Assembly: GCA_905479505.1 (NCBI GenBank)
Contig: CAJQMS010000050.1
Coordinates: 1-33,608, forward strand
Length of the DNA stretch: 33,608 nt
Direction: 5' to 3'
DNA from: an uncultured Burkholderiales Genera incertae sedis bacterium
GTDB taxonomy: Bacteria > Pseudomonadota > Gammaproteobacteria > Burkholderiales > Eutrophovitaceae
Shown one piece after another: positions 1-9,072 of this stretch. Each line of letters begins with the position of its first letter. Position 1 is the stretch's first letter. Position numbers and translations under genes: made by a program. The notes under the pieces are model-generated. The model was not told the origin of the DNA, did not search any database, and was given only the letters and a program-made list of their open reading frames with translations.

Positions 1-3000
1 CATTAGCAATCACGGTAATTGTCGGTTTTGCCCTCTTGATCAAGTCAGAGAATTCGGCTTGGCTTCGAACCTCATAACCGCCTAAGGATAGAGCTCTAGC
101 ACTCGTTGCAGCCAACATCTCGTTACTTAATCTATTTTGAACAGTTAAAGGGCCAAAGGGCTCCTCGCACGCACTTAAGAGCATCGAGTACTGGAGCGCC
201 GCACGAGATAATCCAGTCCAATTCTTCGCGGCAAACTTGAACTGATCTTTGTTCACTAACTGGAATAATCGTTGAATACCTTTTTTTGAAACAAGCTCCG
301 CCTCTGTCTCTGTATCAACTACGATTACCGAAACAGACTCTTCTTCATCTTTTATACATGGAAAACCTGGTACTGTTTTGCCCTTCAACGTCATTTCAAC
401 AACGCTCGGAAGATCACCGAAGTTCCAAGACTTGATTCCAGTTTGGGTTAATTCAGGAGCGGCGTGAAGTGTAAATACTTCCTTCGCTATTACCCCAAAT
501 TTTTGTTGCATGGCCGGCAAATCACGACTAGAACCCAACTCGTTTCCTAACTCATCTAACACCGTATAGTTCATTCTGAGATAGAGAGGAAAATCAGTTT
601 CATCAAATGCATCCCTCGTCATCTCGACACCGTAATGATGAGCAATAATGCTTATGACTTCGTCGTAAAGAGAGTTATCCCTCGGCTTTAAGTCGCCGAC
701 AACTTCATCAATAAATTGCGGCAAAGGGAAGACTTTCCTTCTTATCGATTTGGGTAGAGACTTGACAATTTGTGTAACTTTTTCGCGAATCAAACCAGGC
801 ACTAGCCATTCAACTCGAGAATGATCAATCTTGTTTACCATTTCGATAGGCGTCTTTAAAGTCACTCCATCAAGAATATGTCCGGGTTCAAAACGGTAAT
901 CAAGTTTAAACTCACAACCGTTCATCTCTATAAAGTCAGGATACAAGTCGAATGTTGAGGACTCAATCTCTTTTCTAATCAAAAGCGACTTACTTAAATA
1001 CAAATATCGTTGATTTTTCTTTTCTATGTTCTTACGCCATTTTTCGAATTCGACCCAACTCCATATCTGTTCGGGCACTTTTTCGTCAAAGAATGAATAA
1101 ACTACTGAGTCGTCAACAAGCAAGTCATATTTTCTAGATCTCGCCTCAACATTTTCCAAAGATTCAATTAACGACAGGTTATGCTTTAAAAAAGACGGAA
1201 AGGTTTTTACTTGACCTTCCACTAGCGCATTACGAATAAAAATTTCACGCGACTCTCTCGGATCGATAGGCCCGTAATTAATCTGCCGTCGTGGAATTAT
1301 CACTAAGCCGTACAACGTAACCCGCTCTGATGCCACTACATTGCCAGAAGATTTCGACCATCGCGGCTCTTGATAGGTCGATTGCGTCAAATGTTTAGCA
1401 AGCGGTTCGATCCAATCTGCACTAATCTCCGATACGCAACGAGCATATAAGCGTGAGGTCTCGACTAATTCTGAAGCTACGATCCATTTAGGTTTACTTC
1501 TTCTCAATTCGGAACCAGGATGTATGTAAAATTTAATACCCCGTGCACCAAAGTAAACACCATCGCCATCTCCTCGAAATCCGATATTTCCCAAAAGGCC
1601 AGTTAGCAGTGCCTGGTGAATATCTGAGTGGCGTCCAGCTTTTTGATTAACTTTAAAGCCCATATCGGCAGACATGGACTTGAGATGACGATATAGCTCA
1701 CGCCATTCAAACATTCTGACCAAAGATATATGTTGTTTTAGACAAATTTCCCGTAACTTTTTCTTTCCGGGTTTTTTATCGAACACATCCGAAAACCATG
1801 ACCATACCGACAGTAATGATACAAAGTCTGATTTCTCCTCGCTAACTTTAGCACTCACCCCCCTGTCGGAGGAATTAAAGTCCCTCTCTCTTGGGTCCTG
1901 CACAGATAACCCCGCTGCGAGCTTTAATATTTCGTCAAGACAACCAAATACATTACCCGCAAGAATCATTCGAGCCACTCTTGGGTCTACGGGAATTCGA
2001 GCAATTTTTTTTCCAACTGACGTTAGACGCCTTCTTTGATCCATTGCCCCCAATTCCTCTAGAAGTTGGTAACCGTCGGCGAGTGCACGAGACAATGGTG
2101 GGTCAATAAAAGGAAATTTTTCTGGCTCGTCTAGACCAAGAGTAGACATCCTCAATATCACAGATGCCAGGGATGAGCGGAGAATCTCCGGCTCTGTATG
2201 CGCGGGGCGTGAGTCATAATCCTCCTCTGAATAAAGCCTAACGCAAACGCCATTCATCACCCTACCGCTTCGCCCTGAACGTTGATTAGCGGAGGCCTGT
2301 GACACCTTTTCGACTTGAAGCATCTCAACTTTATTACGGTAACTATATCTCTTGACTCTTGCTAAGCCAGAATCTATGACGTACTGGATATTCGGAATGG
2401 TTAAGGACGTTTCAGCGATATTTGTAGACAAAATTACCCTTCTACCCTTTGTTGCCGTGAAAATCTTCCTTTGATCCTGGATGGACAGTCTTGAATATAG
2501 CGGCAAGACCTCCCAAGCTGAGCGCTTCTTTTTAGATAAAAAATCTTTACGAATCGAGTCAAGAGACTGGTTGATTTCCCGCTCACCAGGTAAAAAAATC
2601 AATACATCTCCGCCTCCACCTGAGACATCAATGTCCTCCATAACCCGACATATAACATCGTCGATATCCTCTAAATCATCCGATCCAGTTTTGTCCTTCG
2701 GCAATTGATACTTAATTTCAACCGGGTACAAGCGACCTGATACCTCGATGACTGGAGCTTGATTAAAGTGATTAGAAAACTTCTCGGCATCAATGGTCGC
2801 TGAAGTAATGATCAATTTAAGATCACGTCTTTTCTCTAATAAACTCTTTAAGTAACCGAAGAGGAAATCCACATTTAAATTTCGTTCATGGGCCTCATCA
2901 ATAATGATGGTGTCGTATTTATTTAAATAACGATCACTCTGCGTCTCAGACAGTAATATGCCATCGGTCATGACTTTGATAAGATTGTTGCTACTTGACT

Positions 3001-3490
3001 GATCTGAAAAGCGAACTTGATAACCAACCAAATCTCCGATTTCTGAGCCCATCTCTTTGGCTAGTCTATTCGCGACTGAACTAGCAGCGATCCTCCTTGG
3101 CTGCGTATGTGCGATCTGACCGCGTACGCCCCTACCGATTTCCAACAACATTTTAGGTAATTGTGTAGTTTTGCCAGATCCAGTTTCCCCACACAAGATC
3201 GTGACTTGATTTTCTTTTATTAGATTTTTTATTTCATTTTGCTTTTCGACTACTGGAAGAGACTCTGGAAAAGAAATAGTAGGGATTTTTCCCTTCCTCT
3301 CAGACACTAATTCCATCGAGCCTTTTATTTTTAACCGTAAGCGTTTAAGTTGTTCTAAGCCATTCTGCTTATCGTTTGTTTTTAGGTCCAAACGATCAAA
3401 TTGTCTACGAAAAGCGTGTTGATCTCGAATCAGACACGAGTCGATCAAATCATTAATTTCTTTTCGGTTATTTTTAAGCTGGTTGCTCAT
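1..3490 (-). CDS. hrpA: ATP-dependent RNA helicase HrpA (DEAH box), C-terminus cut by the window edge
   Basis: I read this gene directly from the minus strand. An ATG at 3490 opens a frame that stays open to base 2, giving at least 1163 residues, compared with about 1300 in E. coli HrpA. The order is: P-loop GETGSGKT at residues 101-108, DEAH at 198-201, SAT near 230, helicase motif VI QRSGRSGR at 403-410, then a helicase-associated/OB-like region and most of the large C-terminal domain typical of HrpA (DUF3418). Residues past about 1163 lie outside the window. Frame continuity was checked at several points and no frameshift was found. HrpA is a cytoplasmic 3'-5' RNA helicase linked to rescue of stalled ribosomes and mRNA processing in E. 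coli. It is the last of three co-directional genes, 81 bases after the amidase, and has no obvious Shine-Dalgarno. Confidence 0.95.
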   Translation of the reverse strand, partial: MSNQLKNNRKEINDLIDSCLIRDQHAFRRQFDRLDLKTNDKQNGLEQLKRLRLKIKGSMELVSERKGKIPTISFPESLPVVEKQNEIKNLIKENQVTILCGETGSGKTTQLPKMLLEIGRGVRGQIAHTQPRRIAASSVANRLAKEMGSEIGDLVGYQVRFSDQSSSNNLIKVMTDGILLSETQSDRYLNKYDTIIIDEAHERNLNVDFLFGYLKSLLEKRRDLKLIITSATIDAEKFSNHFNQAPVIEVSGRLYPVEIKYQLPKDKTGSDDLEDIDDVICRVMEDIDVSGGGGDVLIFLPGEREINQSLDSIRKDFLSKKKRSAWEVLPLYSRLSIQDQRKIFTATKGRRVILSTNIAETSLTIPNIQYVIDSGLARVKRYSYRNKVEMLQVEKVSQASANQRSGRSGRVMNGVCVRLYSEEDYDSRPAHTEPEILRSSLASVILRMSTLGLDEPEKFPFIDPPLSRALADGYQLLEELGAMDQRRRLTSVGKKIARIPVDPRVARMILAGNVFGCLDEILKLAAGLSVQDPRERDFNSSDRGVSAKVSEEKSDFVSLLSVWSWFSDVFDKKPGKKKLREICLKQHISLVRMFEWRELYRHLKSMSADMGFKVNQKAGRHSDIHQALLTGLLGNIGFRGDGDGVYFGARGIKFYIHPGSELRRSKPKWIVASELVETSRLYARCVSEISADWIEPLAKHLTQSTYQEPRWSKSSGNVVASERVTLYGLVIIPRRQINYGPIDPRESREIFIRNALVEGQVKTFPSFLKHNLSLIESLENVEARSRKYDLLVDDSVVYSFFDEKVPEQIWSWVEFEKWRKNIEKKNQRYLYLSKSLLIRKEIESSTFDLYPDFIEMNGCEFKLDYRFEPGHILDGVTLKTPIEMVNKIDHSRVEWLVPGLIREKVTQIVKSLPKSIRRKVFPLPQFIDEVVGDLKPRDNSLYDEVISIIAHHYGVEMTRDAFDETDFPLYLRMNYTVLDELGNELGSSRDLPAMQQKFGVIAKEVFTLHAAPELTQTGIKSWNFGDLPSVVEMTLKGKTVPGFPCIKDEEESVSVIVVDTETEAELVSKKGIQRLFQLVNKDQFKFAAKNWTGLSRAALQYSMLLSACEEPFGPLTVQNRLSNEMLAATSARALSLGGYEVRSQAEFSDLIKRAKPTITVIAN

Positions 3491-3571
3491 TGAAAAATTA
3501 AAGCGGCCCTTTAACGACAAATTTTTTCATTAGTCGTGCGGCATCAGGATAAAACTCAGTTTAATAATACG

Positions 3572-4891
3572 TCAACTACTAAGCCCTTTGAATGGCGAAG
3601 AACGCTCGCACCATGCAGCAGTCGCTAGGAGATAGTTGTCCTCATCCACTGCGCTAATTACTTGTAAACCCAACGGCAACCCTCTGGGACCAATGCCAGT
3701 TGGAATAGTAATGGCTGGCGCGCCAACTAATGTCCATATTGAACAAAAACTAGGGTCACCCGTTACATGAAGCGAGTTGGGCGCCTCCCCAGTTGCGGGT
3801 AACGTGATGATTGCCGAGTAGCCTCTATCCATAAAAGAAGCGAAACTATTTTGTAAGGCGTTTTTCTTTTTTACAGCGTCCCTAAACTGCGTTTCAGTGA
3901 CGCGATCCCCTTCTTCCAATGCATGAATAAGAAAATCCGAAAAATAACCTCGAAATTCCTGCCTAACCGCACGAGATACACGAGCAGCCTCATACAGCAT
4001 AATCGTTCGGTGTACTTTGTGCGCACGATCAAAGTCACCAGGTAGTTCAATGATATCTATCGATGCGCCAGCGCCTCTTAACCTTACGATATCCGATTCA
4101 AACTGAGCTCTCGCCTCAGGCGCAGCAAGATACCAAGAAGGGGAGCGCACGGCAGCTAATCGAGGTGCGTTTTTTAATGGCGCTGCATTCGGAGATATTC
4201 CCGAGCGCGGGCCTGCAAAGCTTGAGGCTAACAACGCGGAATCTGCTACGCTTCTCGCAAACACACCTGGCTGATCAAACATTGGGGAAAATGGCATAAT
4301 TCCGTCCAAACCGATCAGTCCTCGCGTCATTTTATAACCGACGATTCCGCAATAAGCCGCTGGTCGTATTACTGAGCCATTCGTTTGCGTGCCGATCGCC
4401 CCGGGGACGAAACCTGCCGCCACTGCCGCTGCGGAGCCACTAGAAGACCCTCCTGGAGTGTGCCTGAGGTTCCATGGATTACGCGTCTTTGAGGGCACCA
4501 TAAAGGCCGCCTCGGTCGTGACCGTTTTTCCAAAGACAAAGGCACCTGACTTCTCAATCCGAGTCACAATGTCTGCGGATTTTGCTGGTATATAATTTTG
4601 ATACAAACAACTACCCATTTCAGTAGGAATACCAGCGGTAAAGATATTATCCTTGACGCCAATTGGGATGCCGTAAAGTGGATGAGCTGCCCGCAAGGCG
4701 GCCGCCGAGGAATCAGCCTTTTTCGCAATCGCTAATGCTCGATCTCGATCTAACCATTGCCATGCCTGAACACTGCCCTCCAAATTGTTGATACGTTCCA
4801 ACAAATTTGAAATATAAACAGACGGCTTCAGCTTACCCTTGCGCAGCCTTTGTGCTACCTCATGCAAACCTAATTTAAAATATTGATTCAT
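3572..4891 (-). CDS. Amidase-signature family hydrolase
   Basis: This 439-residue protein hydrolyses an amide or related C-N bond; the substrate cannot be told from sequence. The Ser-cisSer-Lys triad of the amidase signature family is visible: Lys80 in GIPIGVKDN, cis-Ser149 in the GGSSSGS loop and nucleophile Ser173 in TQTNGSVIRPA. The 24-residue spacing between the two serines matches the family. The TQTNGSVIRP form resembles stand-alone bacterial amidases more than GatA, and no gatB or gatC is present, so a role in tRNA amidation is unlikely. It begins with ATG 42 bases after the upstream 2-hydroxyacid dehydrogenase, and the two are probably co-transcribed. The Shine-Dalgarno is weak. The family call is secure; any pathway is open. 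Confidence 0.88.
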   Translation of the reverse strand: MNQYFKLGLHEVAQRLRKGKLKPSVYISNLLERINNLEGSVQAWQWLDRDRALAIAKKADSSAAALRAAHPLYGIPIGVKDNIFTAGIPTEMGSCLYQNYIPAKSADIVTRIEKSGAFVFGKTVTTEAAFMVPSKTRNPWNLRHTPGGSSSGSAAAVAAGFVPGAIGTQTNGSVIRPAAYCGIVGYKMTRGLIGLDGIMPFSPMFDQPGVFARSVADSALLASSFAGPRSGISPNAAPLKNAPRLAAVRSPSWYLAAPEARAQFESDIVRLRGAGASIDIIELPGDFDRAHKVHRTIMLYEAARVSRAVRQEFRGYFSDFLIHALEEGDRVTETQFRDAVKKKNALQNSFASFMDRGYSAIITLPATGEAPNSLHVTGDPSFCSIWTLVGAPAITIPTGIGPRGLPLGLQVISAVDEDNYLLATAAWCERSSPFKGLSS

Positions 4892-4933
4892 ATTAAAGGG
4901 AAAACCTTTGTATATTTTTTTATGTTTGTAATG

Positions 4934-5899
4934 TTAACTTCGATTAACTGGATTAAGCGGCGCTTGATTATGAGACAAAACGCTCACTAGATTATTTGCA
5001 GCAGTCATCGCCATCGCTCTCCGTGTCGACACTGACCCACTACCGATATGGGGCGATAGAACCACATTTTCAAGTTCCAAAAATTCAGGATTTAATTTTG
5101 GCTCTCCCTCATAAACATCCAGCCCAGCAGCAAACAAAGTCTGATTTTTAAGGGCGTTTATCAACGCCTTATCGTCTACGATACCACCTCTCGCGATGTT
5201 AACCAAAACTGAGTGCTTTTTCATCTGAGAAAGCTGGTTTTCACCGATCATATGGTGCGTCTCTTTGGAATACGGCAAAATTAGCATGACCACATCTGAA
5301 CTTTGAAGTAACTTGTCTTTGCTAACGTAACTGGCATTAAGACTCGCCTCAGTTGCGGGGTCAACAGGTGATCGCGCATGATATAACACGCGCATGCCAA
5401 ATCCATTTGCACGCTTTGCAATTTCTTGACCAATCCGACCAAAACCAAGTAAACCAAGCGTTCCACCATACACATCCACCCCAAGTAGTTGTTTGAAACG
5501 CATACCTTTCCATTGGCCAGATCGCACATAACGTTCACCCTCTCCAATCCTCCTACACGCAGAAATCATGAGTCCTATTGCGTAGTCAGCAACGGTCGCA
5601 TCAAGGACGCCAGGTGTATTGGTAACGATCACACCTCTACGTGAGCACGCCTCGAGATCAACATTGTTGTACCCAACAGCTGTGTTAGCAATAACCTTAA
5701 CGAGTGGCGCAGCATCTAAAAACTCATCGTCCACTCTGTCGCTGGTCGCTGTTTGAATACCTTCAGCGTCCGAAATAAGGTCGAATAACTCATCCCTTTT
5801 AAATATGAGGTCCTGTTGATTAGCAACAATATCGAAATGCGTGGACAACAGCTCTATCGTTTCACTAAAAACTTCACGAGTAATAACTACTTTTTTCAT
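4934..5899 (-). CDS. D-isomer-specific 2-hydroxyacid dehydrogenase (glyoxylate/hydroxypyruvate reductase-like)
   Basis: This is a cytosolic NAD(P)H-dependent enzyme interconverting 2-keto and D-2-hydroxy acids. It shows the Rossmann motif GFGRIG, the catalytic arginine in ARGG, the glutamate in DVYEGEP and the histidine in SPHIGS, plus the NTPGVLDATVADYA region typical of the GyaR/GhrB branch. I place the start at the ATG at 5899 (MKKVVITREVF, 321 residues), because family members begin at this point. The frame stays open to a TTG at 5944 with GAGGGA just upstream, so a 15-residue extension is possible. It is the first gene of a minus-strand set with the amidase and hrpA. Substrate specificity (glyoxylate, hydroxypyruvate or another keto acid) is not decided by the sequence. 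Confidence 0.9.
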   Translation of the reverse strand: MKKVVITREVFSETIELLSTHFDIVANQQDLIFKRDELFDLISDAEGIQTATSDRVDDEFLDAAPLVKVIANTAVGYNNVDLEACSRRGVIVTNTPGVLDATVADYAIGLMISACRRIGEGERYVRSGQWKGMRFKQLLGVDVYGGTLGLLGFGRIGQEIAKRANGFGMRVLYHARSPVDPATEASLNASYVSKDKLLQSSDVVMLILPYSKETHHMIGENQLSQMKKHSVLVNIARGGIVDDKALINALKNQTLFAAGLDVYEGEPKLNPEFLELENVVLSPHIGSGSVSTRRAMAMTAANNLVSVLSHNQAPLNPVNRS

Positions 5900-6111
5900 C
5901 TTAATAGGCCCAGTTGGTATTTTTGAAAACTCTTTCAATCGCAATAGTCCCTCGTAGGAAATACCAATAACAGGAAAAATTCAGCAATCGATGCTACATC
6001 GTCACTAGCCCATTTAAAAAAGAGTTGTGATTTTTGAACATGTTAAAATCGAGCACAGTTTAATACATACGGCTGCATCCGGAAACCGACAGCTTCGCGG
6101 ATAGTCTTCAT

Positions 6112-6119
6112 AAAGGGGG
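6112..6119 (+). promoter_or_regulatory. Strong Shine-Dalgarno deciding the GTG start of nhaB
   Basis: AAAGGGGG lies 7 bases before the GTG at 6127. This supports the GTG as the true start, as the frame has no better-placed ATG nearby. Confidence 0.75.
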
Positions 6120-6126
6120 TAACACT

Positions 6127-7731
6127 GTGACATCACCAAACGTAAGTCGCTCGGTTTACTTAACAAATTTCCTTCAAGGAACGCCAAACTGGTACAAAGC
6201 GGCAATAATCGCCTTTTTGATTATCAATCCCATCTTGTTCCACACAGTAGGTCCATTCGTCACCGGCTGGGTTCTAATCTTGGAGTTTATTTTCACCCTT
6301 GCAATGGCTCTCAAAGCGTATCCACTCGCACCAGGCGGTCTTCTTGCAATTGAAGCTGTTGCAATCGGAATGACATCTCCTGCCACCGTCTACCATGAGA
6401 TTGTGCTGAATTTTCCAGTAATATTGCTTCTAATGTTCATGGTTGCGGGCATTTATTTTATGAAAGGCCTGCTGCTTTTTCTCTTCACCAAGGTGCTCAT
6501 TAACGTTCGCTCTAAAATTGTTTTATCTTTGCTATTCTCGCTCATGGCAGCATTCTTATCAGCGTTTCTCGATGCGTTGACAGTGACAGCAGTCATTATC
6601 GCGGTAGCAGTCGGTTTTTACGGAATTTATCACAAAGTTGCGTCAGGTAAGACCATCAACGACACAGTGGATATCGCGGACGACCAAAACATTCAAGAGA
6701 TTCACCGGGACAAACTGGATCAATTTAAATCCTTTCTCAGGAGTCTCATGATGCATGGCGCCGTGGGGACGGCCCTTGGAGGAGTTTGCACTCTTGTAGG
6801 TGAGCCGCAAAATCTTCTTATCGCAGAGAGAGCTAATTGGGAATTTATCGAATTCTTTATCCGAATGTCGCCGGTAACAATGCCTGTTTTAGTTATCGGT
6901 TTAATGACATGCGCTTTTGTCGAAAAATTCAAAATTCTCGGCTACGGAGCGAAAATCCCAAGTGAAGTTTTAGACGTTCTTATCGACTTCGATAAACAAG
7001 AGGAAGCTAAAAGAACCCCTCAAGATAAAGCGAAATTAACAATACAAGCGATTGCTGGTGTGTGGCTCATGATCGCTCTAGGTATGCACTTAGCTGAAGT
7101 GGGGGTCATTGGATTATCTGTGATTATTTTCATCACGGCGTTTAATGGCGTAATAAAAGAACATGATATCGGTTATGCCTTTACCGAAGCGCTACCCTTC
7201 ACCGCTTTATTGGTTGTTTTTTTCGCGATTGTTGCAGTGATTCAAGATCAAAATCTATTCGCCGGAATCATTCACTATGGTCTCGCTCTCGAAGGTGTTG
7301 AGCAGATCGGGTTATTTTATGTTGCTAACGGCGTACTATCCGCGATAAGCGATAATGTTTTTGTAGCCACCGTTTACATTAACGAGCTTGCCAAGGCGTT
7401 AGCTGAAGGCATAATTTCCAGAGATCAGTTCGACCTTCTGGCCGTTGCTGTGAACACCGGCACCAATATTCCGAGTGTCGCAACACCGAATGGTCAAGCT
7501 GCCTTCTTATTCCTGTTGACGTCTGCAATCGCTCCGTTGATACAGCTATCGTATGGGAGGATGGTGTTAATGGCCCTACCCTATACGATAACAATGGCGA
7601 TTACAGGGTTTCTAACAGTGACTATGTGGCTACCGGCAATGACGGAGACGCTATACGAGCGCGGCTTGATCAATCATCATGAAGCCTCCGAGATAGGTGG
7701 GCATGGGGATAACGCTACAAGTCATCATTAA
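6127..7731 (+). CDS. nhaB: Na+/H+ antiporter NhaB
   Basis: An inner-membrane sodium/proton antiporter of 534 residues (E. coli NhaB has 513). Similarity to E. coli NhaB, as I recall that sequence, runs over the whole length: GTPNWYKAAI near the N-terminus, LAMALKAYPLAPGGLLAIEA, SAFLDALTVTAV, the cytoplasmic segment with SLMMHGAVGTALGG and VGEPQNL, and the C-terminal SISDNVF-like and NTGTNIPSVATPNGQAAF blocks. About twelve hydrophobic segments are present. The start is GTG, backed by a strong Shine-Dalgarno. The gene stands alone on the plus strand between two minus-strand groups, with a terminator 18 bases after its stop. The 180-base upstream gap probably holds its promoter; a weak candidate is TTGAAC at 6034 and TTTAAT at 6059, but the 19-base spacing is long. 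It fits a marine or saline lifestyle but does not prove it. Confidence 0.96.
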   Translation: MTSPNVSRSVYLTNFLQGTPNWYKAAIIAFLIINPILFHTVGPFVTGWVLILEFIFTLAMALKAYPLAPGGLLAIEAVAIGMTSPATVYHEIVLNFPVILLLMFMVAGIYFMKGLLLFLFTKVLINVRSKIVLSLLFSLMAAFLSAFLDALTVTAVIIAVAVGFYGIYHKVASGKTINDTVDIADDQNIQEIHRDKLDQFKSFLRSLMMHGAVGTALGGVCTLVGEPQNLLIAERANWEFIEFFIRMSPVTMPVLVIGLMTCAFVEKFKILGYGAKIPSEVLDVLIDFDKQEEAKRTPQDKAKLTIQAIAGVWLMIALGMHLAEVGVIGLSVIIFITAFNGVIKEHDIGYAFTEALPFTALLVVFFAIVAVIQDQNLFAGIIHYGLALEGVEQIGLFYVANGVLSAISDNVFVATVYINELAKALAEGIISRDQFDLLAVAVNTGTNIPSVATPNGQAAFLFLLTSAIAPLIQLSYGRMVLMALPYTITMAITGFLTVTMWLPAMTETLYERGLINHHEASEIGGHGDNATSHH

Positions 7732-7748
7732 ACTGTAAACTATTCGGG

Positions 7749-7786
7749 TCCATGTTCTCCAACTGCCTGGAGTCATGGATTTCTTT
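7749..7786 (+). terminator. Intrinsic terminator after nhaB
   Basis: The arms TCCATG..CTCCA (7749-7761) and TGGAG.CATGGA (7768-7779) form an 11-bp stem broken by a small internal loop, with loop ACTGCC. A T-rich tail (7780-7786, TTTCTTT) follows. The tail is on the plus strand only, so it serves nhaB. Confidence 0.65.
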
Positions 7787-7807
7787 GATACGCGCCTTAG
7801 CCAGTGT

Positions 7808-8380
7808 CTAATGCGAAGTTCTACTTTTTCGTCTTCGGCGCCATTCAATATTTACGATTATCCTCCAAACACCTAACACAAGAGCGTACGATGATATAGC
7901 ACCAAAGATCGCTAGCGAGAGTAATCCAACCGCGACATTTTTCCCAACGGACATAAACCTATCAAGCCATCCTACAACCATGTCTCCAGCTTGATACGCA
8001 GCATCAGTGATGATATTCGGAGTGTCTGGCTCTAACAAATCGAAAATAAATGATCCTATTTCATTTGCTAGCAAATAAATCGGAGCGAACGTTAATGGAT
8101 TAGTGATCATTGTGGAAACAACGGCTGCAACCAGATGCCCTCTAAACCATACAGCAAAAATTGCGGCGAATGGTATCTGAAGAAGAGGAACTAGAAAACC
8201 GAAAAATATACCAATCGCCACACCTGTAGCAACCCCTTTTCGATTAAGCTGCCATAGCCTAGGGTGGTAAAGAGCAGGGCCGATCCATCCAACCCATTTA
8301 TTATTTCTGACAGTCTCGGTTGACGGCAAAAATCGTCTTAACTTGGATCGCCATCCACCACGGAATTTCTTATTCTTCAT
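7808..8380 (-). CDS. DUF2062 family membrane protein
   Basis: A 190-residue protein of the DUF2062 family, whose role is not established. The N-terminus is strongly basic (MKNKKFRGGWRSKLRRFLP), followed by the family's RKGVATGVAIGIFFGF and STMITNPLTFAPIY segments. I see three hydrophobic stretches, near residues 50-85, 85-115 and 145-175, so it is an inner-membrane protein; the C-terminus is again arginine-rich. It starts 39 bases after lutC on the same strand with no terminator between, so read-through from the lut operon is likely. The Shine-Dalgarno is weak. Its position beside lut genes may be chance, as this family is widely scattered in Proteobacteria. Confidence 0.85.
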   Translation of the reverse strand: MKNKKFRGGWRSKLRRFLPSTETVRNNKWVGWIGPALYHPRLWQLNRKGVATGVAIGIFFGFLVPLLQIPFAAIFAVWFRGHLVAAVVSTMITNPLTFAPIYLLANEIGSFIFDLLEPDTPNIITDAAYQAGDMVVGWLDRFMSVGKNVAVGLLSLAIFGAISSYALVLGVWRIIVNIEWRRRRKSRTSH

Positions 8381-8419
8381 CCGTAAAAATTAATCATAAG
8401 TTAAATTGATAACGATCCA

Positions 8420-9064
8420 TTACTCAGTAATGATCACATGAACTCGATATGGACCATGAGCACCGTACACAAGTGTCATTTCGATGTCAGCCGTTCTGGA
8501 AGGGCCAGAGATAAAATTCACCTGCCTTGGCACCGATTCTGTCTCGTTTCTTATGAGTTCCCACGCCTCCTCCATCGTTCGAAGTATGCGGGATCTAGAA
8601 ACAACAGCAATATGTGTCTCAGGGAGCAGGCTAGTTGTTGCATGCTGATCTTCACCAGACAACATAACCAATGTGCCAGTTTCTGCAATAGCACAATAAC
8701 TTCCAGTTAAGCCTACCTTATCTTCACCAACAGCACTACGCCCCTCCATCTGAAGATTCTCATCTGACCAATTTAAATCCGCAAACTCCGGCCAGCACAC
8801 TATTTTTTTCGGTAAATCATTCTCATTAAGGTATCGGTTCACCGCCTTGGGTAAATGGTCAAGCGAATCAATTTGATCGAGCGAAGAAGCCAATTCGTGA
8901 CAACGTAATTTAAAGTGGTTCTCATTTTCCCAATCTAACGTTGGAAGCGGACTGGAAGGATGCGCCTTGATACGATCAACTGCTGTGCCACCAATCACAT
9001 CCGGATTTTTAGCAACCTTATTTGCCGACCTTATACGAGCTAAGATATTCTCTCTAGCAGACAT
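8420..9064 (-). CDS. lutC: L-lactate oxidation complex subunit LutC (LUD domain)
   Basis: A 214-residue LUD-domain protein, the third subunit of the LutABC (LldEFG) system that oxidises L-lactate to pyruvate in the cytoplasm. The N-terminus MSARENILARIRSA and the block from GLTGSYCAIAETGTLVML through THIAVV match LutC/YkgG. The C-terminal ISGPSRTADIEMTLVYGAHGP is the most conserved stretch of the family. It begins 8 bases after the lutB stop with no clear Shine-Dalgarno, so translation probably depends on coupling to lutB. The product has no cysteine clusters, as expected, since the iron-sulfur centres are in LutA and LutB. Confidence 0.93.
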   Translation of the reverse strand: MSARENILARIRSANKVAKNPDVIGGTAVDRIKAHPSSPLPTLDWENENHFKLRCHELASSLDQIDSLDHLPKAVNRYLNENDLPKKIVCWPEFADLNWSDENLQMEGRSAVGEDKVGLTGSYCAIAETGTLVMLSGEDQHATTSLLPETHIAVVSRSRILRTMEEAWELIRNETESVPRQVNFISGPSRTADIEMTLVYGAHGPYRVHVIITE

Positions 9065-9072
9065 AATAATAT

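Noticed and set aside
3572..4891. Reading the amidase as GatA of the tRNA amidotransferase.
   Set aside because: gatB and gatC are absent, and the nucleophile motif TQTNGSVIRPA differs from the GatA type with GSDTGGSIRQP.
5945..6126. Promoter of nhaB.
   Set aside because: The best pair (TTGAAC at 6034, TTTAAT at 6059) has a 19-base spacer and a 4/6 -35 box; not strong enough to list.
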